A stretch of 64,000 nt of DNA from Variovorax sp. JS1663. Its GTDB lineage: Bacteria; Pseudomonadota; Gammaproteobacteria; Burkholderiales; Burkholderiaceae_C. The position numbers and the translations under genes were made by a program. Under the pieces are notes generated by a model. The model worked only from the letters and a program-made list of their open reading frames with translations, was not told the DNA's origin and searched no databases. Shown here one piece after another: positions 1 to 8,681 of this stretch (within the stretch, counting starts at the first letter, position 1; each line of letters opens with the position of its first letter). The DNA is taken from assembly GCF_002157355.1 (NCBI RefSeq), contig NZ_LYMK01000025.1, positions 43,264 to 107,263 of the forward strand, read 5' to 3'.

Positions 1-121
1 TGGCCGCTTTGATGGCCGAACGACGGCGAGAGGTGCAACGGGTTCGATTTTTTTGCAACCCTATGAAGCGGCTATTTCCATACGATTTCGATCACTCTCT
101 TCAACTTCACAGGACTCTTCA

Positions 122-931
122 ATGAACACCGGAATTCGCAAGTTCATCGTCGCCGCGGCTGCAACTGCCAGCATCATCGGCCCGATTGGTGGCGCGCATG
201 CCCAGCCGATACAGGCCAAGAACGTCGTGCTGGTGCACGGTGCCTTCGCCGATGGCTCGGGGTGGCGCAGTGTCTACAACGAACTGACGGGCCGAGGCTA
301 TCGGGTGACCATCGTGCAAAACCCGCTGACATCTCTCGCCGACGATGTCATGGCAACCAAGCGCGCGATCGCCCGCCAGGACGGTCCCACGGTCCTGGTC
401 GGCCACTCATGGGGCGGTACCGTGATCACCGAGGCTGGCGTCGATCCGAAGGTCGTCGGTCTCGTCTATGTCTCCGCCCTATCACCCGACGCCGGCGAGA
501 CCACCGCCGAGCAGTACGCCGGTTTCTCGGCCCCCGAGTTCGTCATCGACACGCACGCTGACGGTTTCGGCTTCGTCAACAGGGACAAGTTCAAGATCGG
601 GTTCGCCGGCGATGCCAGCGATGCAGACGCCGCGTTCTTGAGGGACTCACAGGTGCCTATCAACATGTCGGTGTTTGCCACCAAGCTCAATCACGCCGCT
701 TGGCGGACCAAGCCGAGTTGGTCGGTCATTGCAACCGACGACAAGGCCTTCGATGTCCGGATGCTGCACAAGATGGCGAAGCGCATCGGCGCGACGGTCA
801 CCGAGGTCAAAGCCAGTCACGCCGTCTTCATGACACAGCCCAAGGCCGTTGCAGACGTGATCGATCGCGCGGCGCGGGAAGCCGAGCCCGCAGGGTCGAA
901 AGCGGCGAATCGCGGCGCAAAGTCACAGTAG
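122..931 (+). CDS. Secreted alpha/beta-fold hydrolase
   Basis: This 269-residue protein starts at ATG 122, because an upstream in-frame start would bury a clear signal peptide (Lys-containing N-terminus, then a run rich in Ala and Ile ending in AHA near residue 27). The mature part opens with VLVHGAF and carries the nucleophile elbow GHSWGG near residue 100, with a His in KASHAVF near the C-terminus. This is the short alpha/beta hydrolase family often annotated as esterase or salicylate-esterase-like; the substrate is unknown. Its 3' neighbours are pseudogene fragments, so it may be the only survivor of an accessory cluster. Confidence 0.85.
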   Translation: MNTGIRKFIVAAAATASIIGPIGGAHAQPIQAKNVVLVHGAFADGSGWRSVYNELTGRGYRVTIVQNPLTSLADDVMATKRAIARQDGPTVLVGHSWGGTVITEAGVDPKVVGLVYVSALSPDAGETTAEQYAGFSAPEFVIDTHADGFGFVNRDKFKIGFAGDASDADAAFLRDSQVPINMSVFATKLNHAAWRTKPSWSVIATDDKAFDVRMLHKMAKRIGATVTEVKASHAVFMTQPKAVADVIDRAAREAEPAGSKAANRGAKSQ

Positions 932-1149
932 TCGCTGACTGGCGGCTGTAGGCTCAGCATTGGCCATCGAGGCCGGACCATTGGACCATTTCAAAAGGCC
1001 GTCCAATGCTGGGCAGAGTTCCTGGCCCCACGCCGTCATACCGGTTCTGGCCTTGCCGGCTCGTGGCATGCGCAATCAGACTCTCAAACTTCCGACCGTG
1101 ATGCGAGAGTTTCCAGGCGATGCGCTTTGCGCAGCGTCATTGGGGAAGG

Positions 1150-1479
1150 TTAGGACTTGGCCATCACATCTCGCAGCTTCACTTCATCGGATGCGATGGC
1201 AGCCAGTTCCAGCAGTGTTCGCTTCTGGCTCTTGTCCAGCTGGCGGGGACGGAAGTCAATGACGCAGATCGACCCAAGGGCAAAACCGTCCGGGTCATAG
1301 ACCGGCGCGCCTGCATAGAAGCGAAAGTGCGGCGCATCCGCTACTGCAGGGTTGAGGGCGAAGCTGGGATGTTCTTTGAGGTCACGGACTTCAAAGATTC
1401 CTTTTTGCAGGACCGTATGGTTGCAGAAGGCCCAACTGCGCGGCGTCTCCACCATGTCCAGACCTTGGCGAGACGAGCC
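1150..1479 (-). pseudogene. GAF-domain sensor protein, C-terminal fragment
   Basis: The reverse frame keeps the second half of a GAF domain: SRQGLDMVETPRSWAFC, then HFRFYAGAPVYDPDG and ALGSICVIDFRPR, followed by a short helical tail and a TAA stop. This is the usual order in the GAF proteins that sit at the N-terminus of bacterial sensor kinases and cyclases. Everything upstream of the Ser-Arg-Gln-Gly motif (about position 1473) is missing, and the frame runs into unrelated sequence, so the gene is 5'-truncated. It ends about 60 bases from a GMC oxidoreductase remnant in the opposite direction, which suggests that a deletion joined the two. Confidence 0.7.
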
Positions 1480-1535
1480 TGCGCCTGACTTGCTGGTGCG
1501 TTGGCAACACTCACCAGCCCGGTCTTCGCCAGGCG

Positions 1536-2280
1536 ACCATCGGTCGCGAGATTTATCGACGCGTGGAGAACTACGGCGGCACGCCCGATTCGACACGTCG
1601 CGGCGTCGGCGGCCCGGTTCATGTCGCTCCCGCTCGCGCGGCGCAACCGATTGCGAACGCCATGATCTCCGCCGCTGACACGCTGGGCATCCCGACCTTC
1701 GACAATCCGAACGGCGCGATGATGGAAGGCCCCGGCGGTGCGGCCCTCAACGACCTGATCGTCAAGGATGATCGACGCAATTCCATCTACCGGGCCTATG
1801 TGCATCCTCGTCGTGGGCAGCCCAACCTCATGCAGTCGGGCGTGGGTTCTGAAGATGAACTGAGTCGCCACGGCATTCCGGTGGTCCAGCACCTGCCAGG
1901 CGTGGGCGCCAACCATCAGGACCACGTGTCGTTTGCTGTGATCTTCGAGGAACATCCGCTTCGTCCAAGAACTCGGTGCGCAAGCGTCGTTCAAGGGTTT
2001 GGTCAAAGGCGAGAGCCTTCCCGGAAAGTTGGACACGAAGGCGCTCGAAAACTACGCACGCAACGCAGCCGTGACCTATTGGCACCAGTGCTGCACGGCC
2101 AAAATGGGCCGAGACACGATGCCTGTGGTCGATGCGCAGCTCCGGGTCTATGGAGTGAAGGGCCTGCGTATTGCAGACGCATCCATCATGCCGCACGTGA
2201 CGAGCGGCAACACGATGGCACCGTGCGTCGTCATCGGCGAGCGCGCAGTCGAGGAGATTCGCGCCAGCCATGGCATCTGA
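1536..2280 (+). pseudogene. GMC-family oxidoreductase, deleted and frameshifted
   Basis: Three pieces of one FAD-dependent GMC (choline-dehydrogenase-like) enzyme are in order. The first (about 1540-1825) reads REIYRRVENYGGTPDST and continues to YRAYVHPRR. It is joined in frame to MQSGVGSEDELSRHGIPVV and PGVGANHQDHVSF (to about 1955), so roughly 80 residues between QPNL and MQSGVG are missing. The third piece (about 1966-2280) is in another frame and holds the C-terminal catalytic region, with YWHQCCTAKMG and VKGLRIADASIMPHVTSG and the real stop. The FAD-binding N-terminus is absent. The gene cannot make a working enzyme. Confidence 0.8.
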
Positions 2281-2427
2281 GCATTGTTCGAGATCCCCTC
2301 GTTGACCCACATGGCGGGCGGGCATGTTTCGCTGTGCCTTCGACAACCGGCTCACTGCGCGAGGCAGCCCCCGCCGGCCCTTGCCTTCTTCCATCACCAG
2401 AATCTTTTCAACACAGGAACCATCAGA

Positions 2428-2517
2428 ATGAACACGACGCAATTCTTCAGCGGTTGCCCTCGCCGGAATGAGGGGAAGGTGTCCGAGGAAGCCGATGCTT
2501 GCAGGTTAAAGACATGA
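2428..2517 (+). other. Possible truncated gene start of unknown identity
   Basis: An ATG at 2428 follows a CACAGGA ribosome-binding-like stretch and opens a 29-codon frame (MNTTQFFSG...) that stops just inside the IS481 remnant. The leader resembles that in front of the hydrolase at 122 (TTCAAC, then CACAGGA, then ATGAACAC), so this may be the 5' end of a gene cut by the insertion. No protein family can be recognised in so short a piece. Confidence 0.25.
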
Positions 2518-3304
2518 CAGAGCGAGGTCTGAACGCCTGTGCCGCTGCCTCGGCCTATGGAGTGACGCCGCCGACAGCGCGCAAATGGCCGCAGGCGCCG
2601 CTGGCCTGGCCGATGCCTCCAGCCGCCCGGCGTGCTCGCCGCGGGCGATCTCGCCAGCCACGGTGGGAAGGGTTCGGGCCCGTGCGGGCTTGTCGCACCT
2701 GAGCGATCTGCAGCCAGCCGAGCCGGTGGTGCGCTATGAGCACGAGGCACCCGGGCAGATGCGGCACATCGACACCAAGAAACTCGGGCGCATCGAGCGG
2801 CCCAGCCATCGCGTCACCGGCAACCGGCGCGATTCGCTCGATGGTGCCGGCTGGGAGACGCTGTTCGTGGTCATTGACGATCACGCGCGCATCGCCTTCA
2901 CGGACGTGTACCCGGACGAGAAGACGCCCCAGGCGGTGCAGTTCCTGCATAACGCGGTGGCCTACTACCGCAGCCTGGGGGTGACGGTTGAGCGGCTGCT
3001 GACCGACAACGGCTCGGCCTTCCGCTCCAAGGAGTTCGCCAAGGCGTGCCAGCAGTTGGGCATCCGCCATCGCTTCACGCGGCCGTGCCGGCCGCAGACC
3101 AATGGCAAGGCCGAGCGGTTCATCCAATCGGCGCTGCGCGAGTGGGCCGATGGCTTTATCTACCAGAACTCCAGCGAGCGAACCCAAGCCCTCGATCACT
3201 GGCTGCACCACAACTGGCATCGCCCACACCAAGGCATCGGAGGCGTCGCTCCCATGACCAGACTCAACAAGTCAAGAAAAAACCTCTTGACGCTTCACAG
3301 CTAG
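2505..3304 (+). mobile_element. IS481-family transposase remnant
   Basis: The first segment (about 2505-2588) is the N-terminal helix-turn-helix: DMTERGLNACAAASAYGV, then TPPTARKW. The frame then shifts; from 2585 the rest reads GAAGLADASSRP and SPATVGRVRARAGLSHLSDL, where a stretch between SPRAIS and PATVGRV is deleted. The integrase core follows with HIDTKKLGRI, LTDNGSAFRS and NGKAERF, so all three acidic DDE residues are still visible. A full IS481 transposase is about 330-350 residues; this copy has a frameshift and internal losses and should be inactive. I could not find convincing terminal inverted repeats or a target duplication. Confidence 0.8.
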
Positions 3305-3331
3305 TGCGCCGTCGTTCTTGCGGCGGCGGCA

Positions 3332-4312
3332 TCACTCCCTGATGTTCGCCGCCTGCACGATCTTCTGGTTGCGCGCGTACTCCGCCTGCACGAACTTCCC
3401 CAGTTCCTCGGCCGAACCGCTGCCCGGCACGGCGCCCTGTTCCTGCAGCTTGGCGCGCACTTCCGGATCTTTCAGCACCGCGTTGAGCTCCTCGTTGAGC
3501 CGCTTGACGACCGGCCCCGGTGTCTGTGCCGGCGCAAAGATGCCAGTCCAGCTCACCATCGAATAGCCCTTGAGGCCCGGCATCTCGTCGAAGGCCGGCA
3601 CCTGGGGCAGGGCCTCCAGCCGCTTGCTGCCGGTCACGCCCAGGGCCTTCAGCCGGCCGCCGTTCACGTGCGGGATGGCGCTGGTGCTGACCAGCATCGC
3701 CAGGTCGACCTGGTTGCCGATCACGTCGGTGGCGATCTGCGCCCCGCCGCGATAGGGCACATGGGTCACGAAGATGCCGCTCTTCTCCTTGAGCAGTTCC
3801 ATCGCGAGCTGCAGCACCGTGCCCACGCCCGAGGTCGCGTAGTTGTACTTGCCGGGCGCTGCCTTGGCGAGCTTGACGAAGTCGGGATAGCTCTGCACGG
3901 CCAGGCCGGGGCGCGCCACCAGCACCATCGGCGCGGTGTTGAGCATGCCCACCGGCGCCAGATCCTTCAGCGGATCGAACTTGAAGGCGGCGGGGTTGAT
4001 CAGCCGGCCGATCGCGATCGCGCTGTCCGGGCCGGCCACCAGCGTGTAGCCGTCCGGCGCCGCGTTCACCGCCTTGGCCACGCCGATGGCGCCGCCGGCG
4101 CCGGTCACGTTCTCGATCACCACCGACTGCCTGAGCCGTTCGCCCAGCTTGGTCGCGATCAGGCGGGCGTTGAAGTCCACGCTGCCACCCGCCGAGTAGG
4201 GCACGATCAGCGTGATGGGCTTGGCGGCGGGCCAGGCGGCCTGGGCGATGGCGGCACCGGGCAGGGCGGCGGCCAGCAGTGCGGCAAGAAGCAGGGGCTT
4301 GAGCTTGGGCAT
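3332..4312 (-). CDS. Bug/TctC-family periplasmic binding receptor
   Basis: This 326-residue protein has a signal peptide (MPKLKPLLLAALLAA ending in AIAQA) and the full tripartite tricarboxylate receptor pattern: WPAAKPITLIVPYSAGGSVD near residue 30, the VIEN...GAGGAIG loop, APDGYTL, VPYRGGAQ and VDLAM. Bug proteins bind small carboxylic acids or amino acids in the periplasm and normally pass them to TctA/TctB, but no tctA or tctB lies nearby. Its ATG follows the stop of the deaminase-family gene by two bases (TGA CC ATG), so the two are one operon and the ligand may relate to that enzyme. Confidence 0.9.
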   Translation of the reverse strand: MPKLKPLLLAALLAAALPGAAIAQAAWPAAKPITLIVPYSAGGSVDFNARLIATKLGERLRQSVVIENVTGAGGAIGVAKAVNAAPDGYTLVAGPDSAIAIGRLINPAAFKFDPLKDLAPVGMLNTAPMVLVARPGLAVQSYPDFVKLAKAAPGKYNYATSGVGTVLQLAMELLKEKSGIFVTHVPYRGGAQIATDVIGNQVDLAMLVSTSAIPHVNGGRLKALGVTGSKRLEALPQVPAFDEMPGLKGYSMVSWTGIFAPAQTPGPVVKRLNEELNAVLKDPEVRAKLQEQGAVPGSGSAEELGKFVQAEYARNQKIVQAANIRE

Positions 4313-4314
4313 GG

Positions 4315-5394
4315 TCAGTTTCCGTGAGGGAGGGCGTCGGGGGGCAGCTGGGCGCGCAGCGCGTCGAATTCCTGGCTCCACTGCGCGCGCCATGCACGGC
4401 GCGTGCCGTCGTCGATCCAGGCGCCGTCGAGTCCGTTGTGCATGAAGGCGCGCAGGTCGTCCGCGCCGAAGCCGAAGTCCCGCACCATCATGGTCCAGGC
4501 CTGGGTGGGCGTGACCTTGTGCAGCGTGGGATCGTCGGTGTTGGGATGGATGCGCAGTCCCAGGCCAGGCATGCGTCGGATCGGGTGATCCAAGGCCCAG
4601 CGCTCGGGCGGCAGGGTGCGCAGGTAGTAGGAGTTGGTCGGCACCACGGTGAAGAGCACGCCGCGCTCGGCGCACTCGCGCGCGAAGTCCGGCTGGTCCA
4701 CCACCGTGTAGCCGTGGTCGATGCGGTCGACCTGCAGCAGGTCGAGCGCGGTGCGCACGTGGGTCCAGGGCATGCCGAACTCGCCGGCATGCGCGGTGGT
4801 CTTCAGGCCGGCGCGGCGGGCGTTGCGGTAGGCCTTCAGGAAGAGTTCCGGCGGGCGGTCCACCTCGCGGTAGTCGATGCCGATGCCGATGACTTCCTCG
4901 CAGCGGTTCGCCGTCACCCATTCGACCATTTCGACGGCAGCCTCGGGGCTGGCCTCGCGGTCGATCGCCGCGATCAGGCGGCCGGTGATGCCGAAGTCCC
5001 GCTCTGCATCGCGGATGGCGCGCACGATCGCTTCCTGCGCCGCGCGGTAGGCGATGCCGGAGGCGTGCGCGGTGCCGGTCGGGTTCCAGAAGAACTCGCT
5101 GTAGCGCACGTGGTGGGCGGCGGCATCTTCCAGGTATTCGTAGCTCAGGCGGTGCAGGTCGTCCGGTTCGCGCACCAGTTGCGCGTCCAGCGCGCGGAGC
5201 ACGCGCAGCACGCCCACCGGCTTCTCTCCGCGCGTGTAGAAGTCCTCGACCTCCTGCTCGGCCAGCGGCGCGCCGGCGCGGCGGTTGAGCGCTGCGAAGG
5301 TGTCGTGGCGCACGGTGCCGAACAGGTGGCAGTGCAGCTCGACCTTGGGGATCGCGTGCAGGAAGGCGTCGAGCGGGGTGGGTGCAATTGGCAT
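4315..5394 (-). CDS. Adenosine deaminase family protein
   Basis: This 359-residue protein begins at ATG 5394; a longer upstream frame crosses the promoter and is rejected. It shows the metal-dependent deaminase landmarks: KVELHCHLFGTV (the HxH metal pair), HAGEFGMPW (metal His and catalytic Glu), RIDHGYTV (the second catalytic His) and HPNTDDPTLHKV (the DD pair, with Asn in place of the more usual Ser). The family hydrolytically deaminates adenosine, adenine or related compounds in the cytoplasm. The neighbouring Bug receptor and the divergent LysR gene suggest inducible catabolism of an imported compound rather than housekeeping salvage. The exact substrate cannot be read from the sequence. 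Confidence 0.85.
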   Translation of the reverse strand: MPIAPTPLDAFLHAIPKVELHCHLFGTVRHDTFAALNRRAGAPLAEQEVEDFYTRGEKPVGVLRVLRALDAQLVREPDDLHRLSYEYLEDAAAHHVRYSEFFWNPTGTAHASGIAYRAAQEAIVRAIRDAERDFGITGRLIAAIDREASPEAAVEMVEWVTANRCEEVIGIGIDYREVDRPPELFLKAYRNARRAGLKTTAHAGEFGMPWTHVRTALDLLQVDRIDHGYTVVDQPDFARECAERGVLFTVVPTNSYYLRTLPPERWALDHPIRRMPGLGLRIHPNTDDPTLHKVTPTQAWTMMVRDFGFGADDLRAFMHNGLDGAWIDDGTRRAWRAQWSQEFDALRAQLPPDALPHGN

Positions 5395-5433
5395 GCGGGC
5401 CAGTCTAGTGAGCGCATGGTCATAAGAAAAGTT

Positions 5434-5457
5434 TTGAATTTCTATAATTTGATTCAA
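5434..5457. promoter_or_regulatory. Candidate LysR operator over a TATAAT box
   Basis: Between the divergent deaminase and LysR genes lies a perfect inverted repeat, TTGAAT then 12 bases then ATTCAA. This fits the T-N11-A style of LysR sites. A TATAAT hexamer (5443-5448) sits at its centre, so a bound regulator would cover the -10 box. The surrounding 40 bases are AT-rich against a very GC-rich background. Confidence 0.55.
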
Positions 5458-5477
5458 CCAGTTGATGAGCGAGTGCC

Positions 5478-6431
5478 ATGGCCTCCCTGCCCCTGCGTGC
5501 CCTGACCCTGCGCCAGCTGCAGTTCTTTTCCGTGCTGGTCCAGGAGGGCCAGTTCGGCCGCGCCGCGCGGCGCCTGTCCATCACCCAGCCGGCGCTGAGC
5601 AACGCCATCAAGCAGATGGAGAAGCTGCTCGGCGCGGAACTGCTGACCCGCACCACCCACCGCCTGGAGCTCACGCCTGTGGGCGCCGAAGTGCTGGCGC
5701 GCACCGACTTCCTGGTCAACACGGTGGAAGTGGCGCTGCGCGACATCGAGAGCACCGTGCGGCGCGGCCGCGCCTTCGTGCGCATCGGCGTGATTCCCTC
5801 GGCGAGTTCCAGCGTGGCGACGGCGGTGAGCGGCTTCCTGCGCGAGACCGGTCACGAGGCCGAACTGGCCTGGCGTGACGCGCCCTCGACCACGCTGCTG
5901 GCGGAGGTGCGCAGCGGCCAGCTCGACATGGCCGTCGCGGCCATCACCGAGCCGCCGGGCGGGCTGGCCTGCGTCGACCTGTTCCGCGATCCGCTGGTGC
6001 TGGTGTTGCGCCGCGACCACCCGCTGGCAAAGGCGCAGGAGGCGAGCTGGGAGGCCATCGGCCGCGAGCGGCTGGTGCTGTTCGAAAGCGGCAGCATGCC
6101 GGCCCTGGGCGACCCGGCGCGGGCGCAGTTCGCGCAGGGCGCCGAGCCCTACCGGGTCAGCTACTCGGAAACGCTCTACGCGCTGGTGCGCGGCGGGCTG
6201 GCGCTCGGGCTGATGCCGCGGCTCTACACCGACTCGCTGCGCGATCCGGAATTGAAGGTGCTGCCGCTGGCGAAGCCGCGCGTCGAGCGGCGGGTGGTGC
6301 TGGTGTACCTGCCGGGGCCGATGCGCAACGTGGTGGCGCAGGCGCTGATCGCCTTCCTGCGGCAGCGTCTGCCTGCGCCCTCGGCGGCCCCCGTTCGCGC
6401 ACCGCGTCGCCGTGGCGCGAACGCGGGGTAG
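5478..6431 (+). CDS. LysR-family transcriptional regulator
   Basis: This 317-residue protein has the N-terminal winged helix-turn-helix of the family: LRQLQFFSVLVQEGQFGRAA, then LSITQPALSNAIKQMEKLLG, then LTRTTHRLELTP. A periplasmic-binding-protein-like effector domain follows to about residue 295 (IGVIPSASS, DMAVAAITE, LMPRLYTDSL). It is transcribed away from the deaminase/Bug operon, with 83 bases between the starts, and probably controls that operon and itself through the inverted repeat at 5434-5457. The inducer is unknown. The C-terminus ends in a basic tail. Confidence 0.9.
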   Translation: MASLPLRALTLRQLQFFSVLVQEGQFGRAARRLSITQPALSNAIKQMEKLLGAELLTRTTHRLELTPVGAEVLARTDFLVNTVEVALRDIESTVRRGRAFVRIGVIPSASSSVATAVSGFLRETGHEAELAWRDAPSTTLLAEVRSGQLDMAVAAITEPPGGLACVDLFRDPLVLVLRRDHPLAKAQEASWEAIGRERLVLFESGSMPALGDPARAQFAQGAEPYRVSYSETLYALVRGGLALGLMPRLYTDSLRDPELKVLPLAKPRVERRVVLVYLPGPMRNVVAQALIAFLRQRLPAPSAAPVRAPRRRGANAG

Positions 6432-6544
6432 CTGAAGATATCGTCGCAGCTGTCACAACAGGCGTTCACGGCACGTCTTGAAGATGATGGGCAGCCGAAT
6501 CAAGATGAAGCTGTCCTCGATCTCAACGAACCAAAGGACCAGCC

Positions 6545-7300
6545 ATGAAAGTCGTGATCATCGGAGGCAGCGGCCTCATCGGAAAGAAGCTGTCGGCCCT
6601 GCTTCGGCCGGCCGGCCATGAAGTGATGTCGGCCTCGCCGTCCTCGGGCGTCAATGCCGTGACGGGGGAAGGGCTGGACCAGGCGCTGGCGGGTGCGCAG
6701 GTGGTGGTCGACGTGACCAATTCGCCTTCTTTCGAGGACAAGGCCGTGCTGCAGTTCTTCCAGGCGTCGACCCGCAACCTGCTGGCGGCCGTCGCCAAGG
6801 CCGACGTGGGTCACCTGGTGGCCCTGTCGGTCGTGGGCGCCGACCTGCATCCCGACAGCGGCTATTTGCGCGCCAAGGTGGCGCAGGAATCGCTGATCAA
6901 GGGCGGCGACGTGCCCTACACCATCCTGCGGGCGACCCAGTTCTTCGAGTTCCTGGCGCCGATCGCCGATTCGGGCACGCGCGGATCGACCGTGCGCGTG
7001 TCGTCGGGCATGTTCCAGCCGGTGGCGGCGGCCGACGTCGCGGCGGCGCTCGCCGACATCGTGGGCCAGGCGCCACTCAACGGCTTCTGCGAACTGGGCG
7101 GGCCCGAGCGCGCTCCGCTGGACGACCTGGTCCGCCGTGTGCTCCAGGCCAAGCGGGACGCGAGGACGGTCGAGGGGGATGCCGATGAACCCTACTTCGG
7201 AACGCGGGTGAGCGACGATTCCCTCATGGCGGGCGAGAAGGCCAGGATCGGCAGCACCTCCCTCGAGAGCTGGCTGGCGGCACAGGCGAGCGCGGGCTGA
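6545..7300 (+). CDS. NmrA/atypical SDR NAD(P)-binding protein
   Basis: This 251-residue protein starts with a dinucleotide-binding fold, VVIIGGSGLIGKKL, and has VVDVTNSP, LVALSVVGAD and PYTILRATQFFEF, the pattern of NmrA-like and atypical short-chain dehydrogenase/reductase proteins. It lacks the classical YxxxK catalytic pair in the expected place (GYLRAKVAQE is the nearest), so it may act as a redox sensor or a reductase of unknown substrate. AAAGGA eight to thirteen bases before the ATG supports the start. It stands alone between LysR and phaZ. Confidence 0.75.
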   Translation: MKVVIIGGSGLIGKKLSALLRPAGHEVMSASPSSGVNAVTGEGLDQALAGAQVVVDVTNSPSFEDKAVLQFFQASTRNLLAAVAKADVGHLVALSVVGADLHPDSGYLRAKVAQESLIKGGDVPYTILRATQFFEFLAPIADSGTRGSTVRVSSGMFQPVAAADVAAALADIVGQAPLNGFCELGGPERAPLDDLVRRVLQAKRDARTVEGDADEPYFGTRVSDDSLMAGEKARIGSTSLESWLAAQASAG

Positions 7301-7345
7301 GCGGCACGGTCCGGCGGCGCGCCGGGTGGGGTGGGGCGGGCCCGA

Positions 7346-8563
7346 TCAGTGCAATTCGGCCGCCATGTGGATCGTCTCGCGCACCCGCGGGTAGATCTGT
7401 GCGTTCCACTTGCTGCCGCTGAACACGCCGTAGTGGCCGACGCCGGCCTGCAGGTGGTGGACCTTCAGGTAGGGCCGCACGCTGGTGCACAGGTCCTGCG
7501 CGGCCACGGTCTGCCCGATCGCGCAGATGTCGTCGCGCTCGCCCTCCACGGTCAGCAGGGCGGTGCGGCGGATCGCGGCAGGATCGACCCTGCGCTCGCC
7601 CACCGTGAGCGCGCCGCGCGCCAGGTCGTAGGTCTGGAACACGCGCTCCACCGTCTGGAGGTAGAACTCGGCCGGCAGGTCGTTCACCGCCAGGTACTCG
7701 TCATAGAAGTCGCGGATCACCGCCGCCTGGTCGAGTTCGCCCGCGGCCAGGTGCTCGTAGAGGCGCTGGAACTGCTGCCGGTGGCGCTGCGGGTTCATGC
7801 TCATGAAGGCCGCGAGCTGCAGGAAGCCGGGGTACACGCGCCGCATGCAGCCCGCGTGCGGCCAGGGCACGCGGCTGATCAGGTTGCGCTCGAACCAGTC
7901 GATGGAGCGCTCGTTGGCCAGCTTGTTCACGGCCGTGGGATTGATGCGGCAATCCACCGGCCCGGCCATCAGCGTGAGGCTCCGCGGCGCGGCGGGGTGG
8001 TCGTCCTCTGACATCAGCGCGGTGGCGGCCAGCGCGGCCACGCAGGGCTGGCACACCGCCACCATGTGCGCGCCGGGGCCGATCGCCTCCAGGAAGGCGA
8101 TGAGCTGCAGCGTGTAGTCGTCCAGGCCGAAGCCGCCCTCCCACAGCGGTACGTCCCGGGCGTTGTGCCAGTCGGTCACGTAGACGTCGTGGTCGCGCAG
8201 CAGGGTGCGCGCGGTTTCGCGCAGCAGCGTTGCGAAATGGCCCGAAAGTGGTGCAGCCAGCAGCACCGGCGGATGCACCACGGCGGTGTTCTTGCGGAAA
8301 TGCAGCAGCGTGCCGAAGGGGGCGCGGAGGAAGACTTCCTCGTGCACCTCGACCGCCTCGCCGTCCACCATGACGCTGTCGATGCCGTAGGCGGGCCGGG
8401 TGTGCGTGAGGCGCAGGCGCGAATAGACATCCGCCAGCGCAGCGAACTGCCGCAGGGCGCCACGGGCGGCGGCCTCGTCCCAGGCCGGGCCCCCGAGGTA
8501 CTGCGCGGCGAGCCGGGAGGGCGAAAGCAGGTCGGCATTGGTCTGGTAGGCCCGGTACAACAT
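7346..8563 (-). CDS. phaZ: Intracellular polyhydroxybutyrate depolymerase
   Basis: This 405-residue protein begins MLYRAYQTNADLLSP at ATG 8563, the conserved start of intracellular PhaZ enzymes. VAVCQPCVAAL near residue 171 is the lipase-box equivalent with Cys as nucleophile, as in Ralstonia PhaZa1. Downstream, EGERDDICAIGQT supplies the acidic residue and GVGHYGVFSGSKW the catalytic His. It mobilises stored polyhydroxybutyrate granules in the cytoplasm. There is no signal peptide, which fits the intracellular class. The gene is monocistronic and divergent from a GST gene. An in-frame extension upstream to 8719 overlaps the GST coding region and is rejected. Confidence 0.9.
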   Translation of the reverse strand: MLYRAYQTNADLLSPSRLAAQYLGGPAWDEAAARGALRQFAALADVYSRLRLTHTRPAYGIDSVMVDGEAVEVHEEVFLRAPFGTLLHFRKNTAVVHPPVLLAAPLSGHFATLLRETARTLLRDHDVYVTDWHNARDVPLWEGGFGLDDYTLQLIAFLEAIGPGAHMVAVCQPCVAALAATALMSEDDHPAAPRSLTLMAGPVDCRINPTAVNKLANERSIDWFERNLISRVPWPHAGCMRRVYPGFLQLAAFMSMNPQRHRQQFQRLYEHLAAGELDQAAVIRDFYDEYLAVNDLPAEFYLQTVERVFQTYDLARGALTVGERRVDPAAIRRTALLTVEGERDDICAIGQTVAAQDLCTSVRPYLKVHHLQAGVGHYGVFSGSKWNAQIYPRVRETIHMAAELH

Positions 8564-8681
8564 GCACCGGCCGAAGGCAATTTGCGGGCCAAGGCCGGCA
8601 AATGGCCGCGGGCGCCGCGCACTGTTCTGGCACAGGCCTTGCACGGTTCGTGCTGCCCATCCCGGCAGACCAGGAGTCAGC

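Noticed and set aside
2400..3340. An intact IS element with terminal repeats
   Set aside because: The transposase has a frameshift and deletions, and no convincing inverted ends or target duplication could be seen.
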